64,000 nucleotides of DNA from an uncultured Cryomorphaceae bacterium (lineage in GTDB: Bacteria; Bacteroidota; Bacteroidia; Flavobacteriales; Schleiferiaceae): NCBI GenBank assembly GCA_937120475.1, contig CAKZJV010000007.1, positions 310,001 to 374,000 on the forward strand, in the 5' to 3' direction. The notes under the pieces were generated by a model, which was given only the letters and a program-made list of their open reading frames with translations, searched no databases and was not told the origin of the DNA. Shown here in pieces: positions 54,785 to 62,314 of this stretch (within the stretch, counting starts at the first letter, position 1; each line of letters starts with the position of its first letter). A program made the translations under genes and the position numbers.

Positions 54785-55633
54785 ATGGGTGAACTGGGAA
54801 CGATCGAGATTATATTGATAGCTTCTAACGTATTACTGAGCTTTAGAGGGTTCAGGGATCGTGCCTTTTTCGGTGATTGGATGTTTATGGTGAACCGGGT
54901 ACTTGAAAATCGTGAATACAAGCGCTTAATCACTTCCGGATTTTTACACGTAAGCGGTACACACCTGCTGTTCAATATGATTACCCTGTTTTTCTTTGCC
55001 GGTCCACTGGAATCCTTCCTGGGGCCCTGGGCTTTTCTCGCGGTGTACTTCGGTAGTTTGCTAGGCGGTAACTTATTTGCACTGTTGGTGCATCAGAAGC
55101 ACGGTTTTTACAGCGCGGTAGGCGCCTCAGGTGCGGTAAGCGGAGTGGTGTTTGCTTCTATAGCCCTTTTTCCGGGTATGCAGCTGGGCTTTTTATTTGT
55201 TCCCATTCCTATTCCAGCCTGGTTATTTGGTTTGGGCTTTATACTGTACTCCATATTCGGCATTAAGTCGCAACGGGACAATATCGGGCATGAGGCGCAT
55301 TTGGGTGGTGCCGTGGTAGGCTTGCTTATCGCTATTGCCTTTTACCCGGAAGTATTGGCCGTCAATAAGTTCTCAATAATGCTGGTATTGGTACCCTCGC
55401 TTTCCTTTATGCTGGTAGTTCTTTTTCGACCGTCACTTTTATCCGGCTCCTTTACGGTGAAAGGCTCAAAACCCTCCAAAACCCAACGCAATGCCGATGA
55501 TCATTACCATGCGATTAAAGCTGAAAAGAAAAAGGAGTTAGACCGTATACTCGAAAAAATACAAGCGGAAGGCATAGACAGCCTAAGCCCGGAAGAAAAA
55601 TGGCATTTGGATACCTACGGGGAAAATTTGTGA
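54785..55633 (+). CDS. Rhomboid family intramembrane serine protease
   Basis: 282 residues with about six membrane segments. Ser115 is in GASGAVSG and His172 in IGHEAHLGG; FLHVSGTHLLFNM supplies the conserved His/Asn helix. The C-terminal cytoplasmic tail is basic and helical (HAIKAEKKKELDRIL). It is divergent from the sigma operon (68-base gap) and its 3' end overlaps the SCO-like gene by 19 bases, convergently. It differs from the rhomboid at 37813. Confidence 0.92.
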   Translation: MGELGTIEIILIASNVLLSFRGFRDRAFFGDWMFMVNRVLENREYKRLITSGFLHVSGTHLLFNMITLFFFAGPLESFLGPWAFLAVYFGSLLGGNLFALLVHQKHGFYSAVGASGAVSGVVFASIALFPGMQLGFLFVPIPIPAWLFGLGFILYSIFGIKSQRDNIGHEAHLGGAVVGLLIAIAFYPEVLAVNKFSIMLVLVPSLSFMLVVLFRPSLLSGSFTVKGSKPSKTQRNADDHYHAIKAEKKKELDRILEKIQAEGIDSLSPEEKWHLDTYGENL

Positions 55634-56259
55634 GGAGTTTTCTTTTGGATTTCTATATCCAGGTAAAGATTTTCAAGGTCTGCCGGAGTAGAAGGATCGT
55701 AAATACCGCGGATATAACCGGCCCGGTCCGCTAAATACAAGTTGTGAAAATCAGGTACGGAAGATTTTCCACCGATGCTTAGCTCCGGCATTTCATGAAG
55801 CAGCCCTTGCATGGAAGTCTCGTTGCCGCTGAGAATTTTCCATTTTTCAATAGCAGGCTGGTACTTTCGCTTGTAGTCACTCAAGTTATTAGCGTTGGTA
55901 TCATTACCGGGGTATGCGAATGAAATTAGCTGAACCTGTTCATCGCTTTTGTATCGTTTTTGTAATTCGTTCATGATGCGGCTCAGTTCGGAGCAGGAAG
56001 CGTTGCAGGGCCATTGAAAAAAATGAACCACCTTAAGATGAGCGGTATCGTTGCGGGTTAAAGATTGCTCCTGATCCTGCAGGCTGTACTTCCTGATTCG
56101 GTTAAAGGCACTGATGTCATCGCCAGGAATAATCCATTTCGGCTCCATTTGAGGCCCCAGAAAATAAGGTAAGCGAGGTTTGCTGGGCTGCGTGTTGCAA
56201 GCGGTAAATGCCAGTATCAGAGTCATATAAATGGAGAAGCGCATAAGCCTTGCTTTCAT
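55615..56259 (-). CDS. SCO1/thioredoxin-like lipoprotein
   Basis: 214 residues with a lipoprotein signal (MTLILAFTAC, Cys about 21). A thioredoxin-like fold with WPCNASC, a CxxxC as in SCO copper chaperones, follows KVVHFFQ. The later LYLADRAGYIRGIYDP is the usual third SCO element; the copper-binding His is not clearly placed. Role: copper delivery to cytochrome oxidase or redox repair in the periplasm. Its end overlaps the rhomboid end by 19 bases. Confidence 0.78.
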   Translation of the reverse strand: MKARLMRFSIYMTLILAFTACNTQPSKPRLPYFLGPQMEPKWIIPGDDISAFNRIRKYSLQDQEQSLTRNDTAHLKVVHFFQWPCNASCSELSRIMNELQKRYKSDEQVQLISFAYPGNDTNANNLSDYKRKYQPAIEKWKILSGNETSMQGLLHEMPELSIGGKSSVPDFHNLYLADRAGYIRGIYDPSTPADLENLYLDIEIQKKTPHKFSP

Positions 56260-56372
56260 TTTGGTGCTGTATTCAAAGTTAATAGTTCATCCTTATTATG
56301 TACTAAAACATTTTTTCTTCAAACAAGAAAGTACAATGGTGGTTAAATCTTGAAACCAATATTATAGATCCT

Positions 56373-57908
56373 ATGCACATACTCGGTGGTGTGATTAAGC
56401 AAGCCATAAATCTCAAACATGGTATTGAAGACAGTACACAGGGTAATCCCATTGAAAAGCAAGCGGATGAATTAAAAAATCTTCTGAAAAAAGCCCGGAA
56501 TACGGCTTTTGGGAAGTACTACGACTTTCAGGGAATTTTAGATTCTGAGGATGTGGCAGGTGAATTCCGGAAACGGGTACCCGTGCATGACTATGATAAG
56601 ATGCACGCTGCGTGGTGGAAGCAACAGTTGCAATACCCTGACATTACCTGGCCGGGAAAACCTCATTACTTTGCGAGAAGTAGCGGTACTACCGGCAGTG
56701 AGCCTAAGCGAATACCGGTTACCGATGAAATGATCGAGTCCATTAGAAGTGTAGGTGTGGCGCAACTAACCAGCATTGCCAATTTTGACTTTCCCCCCGA
56801 GTTTTTTGAGAAGCAGATATTGATGTTGGGAAGCTCTACCGATTTAGACGAAGTAGATGGTCATGAAGAAGGGGAGATCAGCGGTATAAGTGCCAGCAAT
56901 ATTCCCGGCTGGTTCGATACGGTTTATAAACCCGGCCACGAAATAGCCTCCATTCCCGATTGGGATGAACGGGTGGCCCGTATTGCCAAGGAGGCTCCTA
57001 ACTGGGATATCGGAGCGGCCAGTGGAATACCCAGTTGGCTGCTTTTACTTTTTAAGGAAATACTGAAGGTAAATAAGGTAGAAAGCATTCATGATATTTG
57101 GCCTGACTTTAGGGTGTACACTTCGGGTGGGGTGGCCTTTGAACCTTACCGGATGGCTTTTGAAGAGTTGTTTAAAAAAGAGGTAGTCGTTATGGATACC
57201 TATCTGGCCAGCGAAGGCTTTTTTGCATTTAATGCCCGTCCCGATACAATGGCCATGCAACTGGCCCTTCACCACGGTATCTTCTATGAATTTATTCCCT
57301 TTGATGAACGAGGTTTCGATGGTGAGGGCAATGTGCTGGAAAATCCCGTAGTACATGGTTTGGAAGAAGTGGATACGGAAACCAATTACGCCATGATCAT
57401 CAGTACCTGCGCGGGTACCTGGCGCTACATGATTGGTGATACCGTAAAGTTTGTAAACCTGGATCATTACGAGATTGTGATTTCCGGGCGTACCAAGTAT
57501 TTTTTAAACGTGGTGGGCTCTCAATTATCGGAAGATAAAATGAACAAGGCGATTGAAACTATTTCCAGCGAATGTGGATGCCCCATTGATGAGTTTACCG
57601 TAGCCGCGGTTAAGGATGAGAAGGGTGATTACTATCATGAATGGATACTCGGGGTAGAGGACGGGAAAGAATTGAATGCCGAAGATACCGCCCAACGCAT
57701 GGATGAATGCCTCAAAGAGTTGAATAAAAACTATGCGGTAGCCCGCGGCAAGGCTTTGAAAGGCGTAAAGGTGTACCCGGTGCCCAGTTCACGTTTTCAC
57801 GATTGGCATGAGAAAAGTCGTAAGAAGGGAGGGCAGATCAAAACCAAGAAACTGATGAAGGAGGAAGAATTCATAGAGTTCAGGGATTTTGTGTTGGATG
57901 CGGAATAG
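56373..57908 (+). CDS. GH3 family (auxin-responsive-promoter-type) acyl-adenylating protein
   Basis: 511 residues, full length for bacterial GH3. The ATP-binding P-loop-like motif is FARSSGTTGSEPKRIPVT; later blocks YTSGGVAFEPYR and AMIISTCAGTWRYMIGDTVKFV, and ISGRTKYFLNVVGSQLSEDKMNKAI, match the ANL-fold core. In plants GH3 conjugates amino acids to acyl acids through an acyl-AMP; in Bacteroidota the substrate is unknown. It sits 45 bases upstream of fabI, suggesting a lipid-related acyl substrate. Confidence 0.9.
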   Translation: MHILGGVIKQAINLKHGIEDSTQGNPIEKQADELKNLLKKARNTAFGKYYDFQGILDSEDVAGEFRKRVPVHDYDKMHAAWWKQQLQYPDITWPGKPHYFARSSGTTGSEPKRIPVTDEMIESIRSVGVAQLTSIANFDFPPEFFEKQILMLGSSTDLDEVDGHEEGEISGISASNIPGWFDTVYKPGHEIASIPDWDERVARIAKEAPNWDIGAASGIPSWLLLLFKEILKVNKVESIHDIWPDFRVYTSGGVAFEPYRMAFEELFKKEVVVMDTYLASEGFFAFNARPDTMAMQLALHHGIFYEFIPFDERGFDGEGNVLENPVVHGLEEVDTETNYAMIISTCAGTWRYMIGDTVKFVNLDHYEIVISGRTKYFLNVVGSQLSEDKMNKAIETISSECGCPIDEFTVAAVKDEKGDYYHEWILGVEDGKELNAEDTAQRMDECLKELNKNYAVARGKALKGVKVYPVPSSRFHDWHEKSRKKGGQIKTKKLMKEEEFIEFRDFVLDAE

Positions 57909-57953
57909 GGCAAAACCTGTAACTTTACGGGCCACAACCGAAAAGAAAATTAT

Positions 57954-58778
57954 ATGTCATCAAAACTTCTGGAAGGAAAAAAAGGGATCATTTTCGGAGC
58001 CCTGGATAATAGTTCTATTGCCTGGAAAGTAGCTGAAAAAGCCAATCATCACGGAGCAAAGTTCGTATTGACGAACGCTCCGGTAGCTCTGCGTATGGGC
58101 GAAATTAACAAGCTGGCGGAAGAAACCGGAGCTGAAGTTATTCCGGCCGATGCTACCAATATGGAAGAGCTGGAAAGCCTTTTCACCAAATCGAGGGAAA
58201 TTTTGGGCGGTAAACTCGACTTTGTTTTGCACTCCATCGGAATGTCGGTAAACGTGCGTAAGGGAAAGCACTACACCGAATTGAACTATGACTGGCTCGA
58301 AAAAGGCTGGGACGTATCGGCTGTATCTTTCCACAAGGTTATGCAAACTGCATGGAATCTCGACAGTATGTCGGATTGGGGAAGTATTGTAGGACTTACT
58401 TATATGGCCGCCCAACGCACTTTTCCCGACTATAATGATATGGCGGATAATAAAGCTTATCTCGAAAGCATTGCCCGTAGCTTCGGTTACCACTGGGGGG
58501 TTCGTAATAAGGTTAGAGTTAATACTATTTCCCAGTCACCTACCCAAACCACTGCGGGCAGTGGCGTAAAGGGCTTTGACGGCTTTATCAAGTTTGCCGA
58601 TAAAATGTCGCCACTGGGTAACGCTACCGCTGAAGATTGTGCGGATTACGTGATTACCCTTTTCAGTGACCTTACCCGTAAAGTGACCCTTCAAAATCTT
58701 TATCATGACGGAGGTTTCAGCAATATGGGTGTGAGTGATGCTATTATGGCGCAGTTCATGAATAACGAGAAGGAGTAA
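57954..58778 (+). CDS. fabI: Enoyl-[acyl-carrier-protein] reductase (NADH)
   Basis: 274 residues. The Rossmann start is KKGIIFGALDNSSIAWKVAEK, typical of FabI. Catalytic Tyr and Lys appear in YNDMADNK (Y-x6-K). It reduces enoyl-ACP in fatty acid elongation in the cytoplasm. A -7-like TAACTTTA lies about 26 bases before the ATG, so it can have its own promoter as well as reading through from the GH3 gene. A stem-loop follows. Confidence 0.95.
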   Translation: MSSKLLEGKKGIIFGALDNSSIAWKVAEKANHHGAKFVLTNAPVALRMGEINKLAEETGAEVIPADATNMEELESLFTKSREILGGKLDFVLHSIGMSVNVRKGKHYTELNYDWLEKGWDVSAVSFHKVMQTAWNLDSMSDWGSIVGLTYMAAQRTFPDYNDMADNKAYLESIARSFGYHWGVRNKVRVNTISQSPTQTTAGSGVKGFDGFIKFADKMSPLGNATAEDCADYVITLFSDLTRKVTLQNLYHDGGFSNMGVSDAIMAQFMNNEKE

Positions 58779-58804
58779 TAATCAGTTTGAAGTTAAAAAT
58801 TTTA

Positions 58805-58832
58805 GAGGGGCGGTCTTTTCAGGTCGCCCCTC
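58805..58832 (+). terminator. Stem-loop after fabI
   Basis: GAGGGGCG pairs with CGCCCCTC around a 12-base loop (58805-58832), 26 bases after the fabI stop. The T-run downstream is weak (GTCATTTC), so termination may be partial. Confidence 0.7.
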
Positions 58833-58895
58833 GTCATTTCTCAAAATAAAAACAGGAAATCGTATTTCCCCAATCCTTAAATCAGGAGGAGCTTT

Positions 58896-59732
58896 ATGAC
58901 CCTAAGAGAATTGAAAAATAAATTTATTGAGGGCCTTCCGGATTATAATACCAGCGAAGCGGAAGCGATTTTTTTCATACTCATAGAGCAGTTGTGGGGC
59001 TATTCTAAAGTAGGTTACCTGAACTACAATCATCAGGATATTAAGCCGGAACAGTGGACCGAGCTTATGTTGGCACTACAACGTTTACAGGATAATGAGC
59101 CCCTGCAATACATTACCGGTGAAACGGAGTTTTATGGAATGTGCTTGAAAGTCAGCCGTGATACTTTAATTCCAAGACCTGAAACCGAAGAGTTAGTGGC
59201 CCTAATCGCTAATTCGATGAAAAAAGCTACCCACATTTTAGATTTAGGTACCGGTTCAGGCTGCTTAGCTCTCGCACTTAAAAAGGTATTTCCCCAGGCT
59301 TCCTGCACGGGAGTAGATATAAGTGATGGAGCCCTGGCTGTGGCGAATCAAAACGCAGGTCTCAATCATTTGAAAGTGGAATTTTTAAAAGCAGATATAC
59401 TTGGAATCCCATCTTTTCCTAACCCATACGACTTAATCGTTAGTAATCCGCCTTATATACGGCAAAGTGAAAAAGAGGGAATGGACAAGCAAGTAGTGAA
59501 TTTTGAGCCGGGTTCAGCTTTATTTGTACCCGATTCTGATCCTTTACTCTTTTATCGTGCTATTGAAAAAATAGCCCGGCAGTATTTGAGAGAGGGGGGA
59601 AGTCTTTTTATGGAGATTAACCAAAAACTGGGTTTGGAAACACTACAGATTTTCAAGTCTGCCCCTTGGACTAAAGCCACGCTACATAGCGACCTTTCCG
59701 GCAATGACCGTTTTGTGGAGGTGCGGAAATAA
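58896..59732 (+). CDS. prmC: Peptide chain release factor N5-glutamine methyltransferase
   Basis: 278 residues. An N-terminal helical domain (about 1-80) is followed by a SAM domain with HILDLGTGSGCLALALKK and the NPPY motif in LIVSNPPYIRQSEKEGMD. It methylates the GGQ glutamine of release factors. AGGAGG-like purines (AATCAGGAGGAGC) precede the ATG, a strong ribosome site for this phylum. It is convergent with hup, with a terminator between. Confidence 0.95.
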   Translation: MTLRELKNKFIEGLPDYNTSEAEAIFFILIEQLWGYSKVGYLNYNHQDIKPEQWTELMLALQRLQDNEPLQYITGETEFYGMCLKVSRDTLIPRPETEELVALIANSMKKATHILDLGTGSGCLALALKKVFPQASCTGVDISDGALAVANQNAGLNHLKVEFLKADILGIPSFPNPYDLIVSNPPYIRQSEKEGMDKQVVNFEPGSALFVPDSDPLLFYRAIEKIARQYLREGGSLFMEINQKLGLETLQIFKSAPWTKATLHSDLSGNDRFVEVRK

Positions 59733-59757
59733 AAAAAGCCACGCTTTGGGCGTGGCT
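59731..59757 (-). terminator. Terminator between prmC and hup
   Basis: AGCCACG (59737-59743) pairs with CGTGGCT (59751-59757). On the minus strand seven T follow, so it mainly ends hup; the T-run for plus-strand transcripts is weak. Confidence 0.85.
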
Positions 59758-59779
59758 CTAATATCTTTGTGATAAAGTC

Positions 59780-60049
59780 TTACAGCTTGGCGTTCAATTC
59801 AGAACCGGCTTTAAACTTGGCTACTGTTTTAGCAGCAATTTGGATTTTCTTTCCTGTTTGAGGATTTCTTCCTTCGCGGGCAGCTCTCTCAGAAGTGGAA
59901 AAAGTACCGAAGCCCAGAACAGTTACGCGTCCGCCTTTGCTTAATGTGCCGGTCACGTTATCGGTAAAGGAGTCTAATGCTTTTTTTGCCGCAGCTTTGG
60001 AGATACCTGCATCAGCAGCCATGGCATCAATTAGATCAGCTTTGTTCAT
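59780..60049 (-). CDS. hup: HU family DNA-binding protein
   Basis: 89 residues, standard HU length. MNKADLIDAMAADAGISKAAAKKALDSF opens the helical dimer part; GRNPQTGKKIQIAAKTVAKFKAG holds the DNA-contacting arm with Pro. It is a nucleoid protein. A good promoter lies upstream (60091-60120) and a strong terminator downstream, so it is transcribed alone. Confidence 0.96.
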   Translation of the reverse strand: MNKADLIDAMAADAGISKAAAKKALDSFTDNVTGTLSKGGRVTVLGFGTFSTSERAAREGRNPQTGKKIQIAAKTVAKFKAGSELNAKL

Positions 60050-60090
60050 AGTGATGATGAATTTTGGTTATACAATTTTATTAACGTTCA

Positions 60091-60120
60091 CAAAGTTAGA
60101 CGAATAGCGGGATTAGGCAA
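60091..60120 (-). promoter_or_regulatory. Promoter of hup (TTG-N19-TAACTTTG)
   Basis: On the minus strand TTG (60120-60118), 19 bases, then TAACTTTG (60098-60091), matching the Bacteroidota sigma-A consensus TTG/TAnnTTTG. The -7 box is about 42 bases before the ATG, leaving a leader of normal length. Confidence 0.75.
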
Positions 60121-60208
60121 GATTAGCCCCTAAAAAAGCTATTTTTTGTTGAAAATTCCGGCATTTTGTTAATAAACCCGGCCCAGATGCGGCTCTCAGT
60201 GCGGGATC

Positions 60209-61150
60209 TTAGCCAAAATAGTCGTTCTCCTCAAAGGAGAAACCATTCAGTAGATCCTTTGAATTCATCCTTTTTTTGCCTTCCAACTGTAGTTCAGTGA
60301 CCTCCAAAAGTCCATTTTGGCAGCCCACGTGGAGAAAGGATCGATTATCCGTATGCAATTCACCGGGCTTTAAATCTGTACGGCCCGGCACCTGTTTTAC
60401 CGCATAAATTTTACAAAGAAGGTTTTCACCCTGGCGATGTAATGTAGTATGGGCAGCCGGGTAAGGCGATAGCCCCCGGATTATTTGGCTTACCGTATCG
60501 GTAGATTGATTAAAATCTATACGGGTATTATCCTTATTGAGCTTGGGTGCTTCTTTAGCGCTGGAATCCATCGGTTGAGGCCTGGCTTCCAAGGTGCCTG
60601 CCGCAAGTCCTCGAACGGTTTTGAGCAGGAGAGCCGCCCCGGTATCCATCAGCTTATCGTGCAGGTCTCCGGCATTTGCTTCCGGATGAATGGAAACCTT
60701 TTCCTGTAAAAGAAGGTCTCCGGTATCAATCTTCTCATTGATGAAAAAGGTAGTAACCCCACTTTCCTTTTCACCATTTATGATAGCCCAGTTAATAGGC
60801 GCAGCACCCCGGTAGTCGGGTAATAAGGAGGCGTGCAGGTTTATAGTACCTAACTCCGGTAGATTCCAAACCATTTTAGGGAGCATCCGAAAAGCCACCA
60901 CCACAAATAGCTCTGCATTCAGCTTTTCCAGTTCTTCAATGAAAGCGGGGTCACGGAGCTTTTCAGGCTGTAAAACCGGGATATTATTTTCAAGGGCATA
61001 CTGCTTAACCGCTGAAACGGACAATTTACGACCCCGGCCGGCCGGTTTATCAGCAGCGCTAACCACTGCCGCTACTTCTATTTCCGATTGATGCAATTGA
61101 TGAAGGCTGGCCACCGCAAATTCGGGTGTACCCATGAAGATGATGCGCAT
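60209..61150 (-). CDS. fmt: Methionyl-tRNA formyltransferase
   Basis: 313 residues. N-terminal formyl-transfer domain with IIFMGTPEFAVASLHQL, INLHASLLPDYRGAAPINWAI (catalytic Asn and His) and EKIDTGDLLLQ; C-terminal OB-like tRNA-binding domain. It formylates initiator Met-tRNA. A terminator lies upstream between it and the barrel gene, so it has its own promoter. Confidence 0.96.
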   Translation of the reverse strand: MRIIFMGTPEFAVASLHQLHQSEIEVAAVVSAADKPAGRGRKLSVSAVKQYALENNIPVLQPEKLRDPAFIEELEKLNAELFVVVAFRMLPKMVWNLPELGTINLHASLLPDYRGAAPINWAIINGEKESGVTTFFINEKIDTGDLLLQEKVSIHPEANAGDLHDKLMDTGAALLLKTVRGLAAGTLEARPQPMDSSAKEAPKLNKDNTRIDFNQSTDTVSQIIRGLSPYPAAHTTLHRQGENLLCKIYAVKQVPGRTDLKPGELHTDNRSFLHVGCQNGLLEVTELQLEGKKRMNSKDLLNGFSFEENDYFG

Positions 61151-61160
61151 AGTCCAAATA

Positions 61161-61188
61161 AAAAATCCCCTGCAAAGGTAGGGGATTT
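61161..61188 (-). terminator. Terminator upstream of fmt
   Basis: AAATCCCCT (61163-61171) pairs with AGGGGATTT (61180-61188), loop eight bases. On the minus strand a T-run follows, so it ends the barrel-protein transcript before fmt. Confidence 0.85.
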
Positions 61189-61209
61189 GAATGCGTTAGA
61201 GACCCTTTA

Positions 61210-62232
61210 TCAGAAGTCCAGACTAAGACCGAGACCCGCATTGAGGGCACTGTAGGTAGCCAGGGTATAGTCCACCGTAAAAGCCATTACCCATAAAAAT
61301 TTTAACTGAAAGCCTACGTTGGCCACAAAGCCACCGGCATCGTTAGCCGTAATATTCACCGGGTCCGTAATACTGGAGATGATGGGACCAGCGGGAGAGT
61401 TTTGCTCATATTCATAGGTACCATTAATTTGTATATCGGTTCCGCCTCCGTTAAACCCAACCCCCAGGTAGGGTGTAAAAAACAAGAATTTTTTGGAAAC
61501 AATAGCACGCCCGGTGAACCCGCGGGAATTGAGCACCAGTTCCTGGCCGGGATTACCGGAACCATCATCAAGGGCCTGGGTGAAGGTAAGCGAGGTATAG
61601 CCCAGGAATACAGAAAGATCGATTGGCATTACTTTATCACCGGGTATCCACTGCAGTACATCATGTTTTACACCAACTCCAAACAAACCTATTTGACCAC
61701 CATCCAGCAAGGGTACACCGGATTCAGGAATATAGCGGATGGTTAAATCGGTATTCTTAAAAACACCAATGTTGGCCTGGGCCATTAATAAAGGCATGGC
61801 ACCAAAACCAATACCGGCCGGGGTGCGGAAGGCTTCATTTTGGTTGGGGTCGTCTTTAAAGCGCAATCCGGGTCCTGGTGAATCTTCGCCAAATACGGTG
61901 GGTGCACTGGCCGAAATACCGGAGGTTAATTCCAGTTGTTGTAATTCACTGTTATTGATGGTAAAAGTTTGATCTGCAGAGGGAACAAAAACCAGGGAGG
62001 TATAGAACATAAGATCAAAACGCCCGGTTTTATGTGTTTTTGCAGTTTGGTACCAGTTGTTGTTCAACCCGGTAGCGAGAGAATTGCCAAAAGGCTCCAG
62101 GTAACCTTCGGCTAAATAGTTAATATCACTTTGAGCACCCTTGATAAGCTCAGTTGGGTCAATTTGTCCAATGGCGGGTTTGAATAAGGATAAACCAAAG
62201 ACTAATAGTAGGGCAGAGTGAAAATAACGCAT
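61210..62232 (-). CDS. DUF6588-like outer-membrane protein
   Basis: 340 residues with a signal peptide (ALLLVFGLSLFKPAIGQ). The rest is beta strands with aromatic girdles ending ALNAGLGLSLDF, with the terminal Phe of an outer-membrane barrel. The opening DPTELIKGAQSDINYLAEGYLEPFGNSLATGLNNNWY is characteristic of DUF6588. Function unknown. Transcribed upstream of fmt but separated from it by a terminator. Confidence 0.8.
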   Translation of the reverse strand: MRYFHSALLLVFGLSLFKPAIGQIDPTELIKGAQSDINYLAEGYLEPFGNSLATGLNNNWYQTAKTHKTGRFDLMFYTSLVFVPSADQTFTINNSELQQLELTSGISASAPTVFGEDSPGPGLRFKDDPNQNEAFRTPAGIGFGAMPLLMAQANIGVFKNTDLTIRYIPESGVPLLDGGQIGLFGVGVKHDVLQWIPGDKVMPIDLSVFLGYTSLTFTQALDDGSGNPGQELVLNSRGFTGRAIVSKKFLFFTPYLGVGFNGGGTDIQINGTYEYEQNSPAGPIISSITDPVNITANDAGGFVANVGFQLKFLWVMAFTVDYTLATYSALNAGLGLSLDF

Positions 62233-62314
62233 GGAGCTTTGAAATTAGTTGGACACTTGAATGCTATCAAATATAGTTTTTTGCAAGGTTTCAATGAAAA
62301 AAAGCCGCTTTCCA

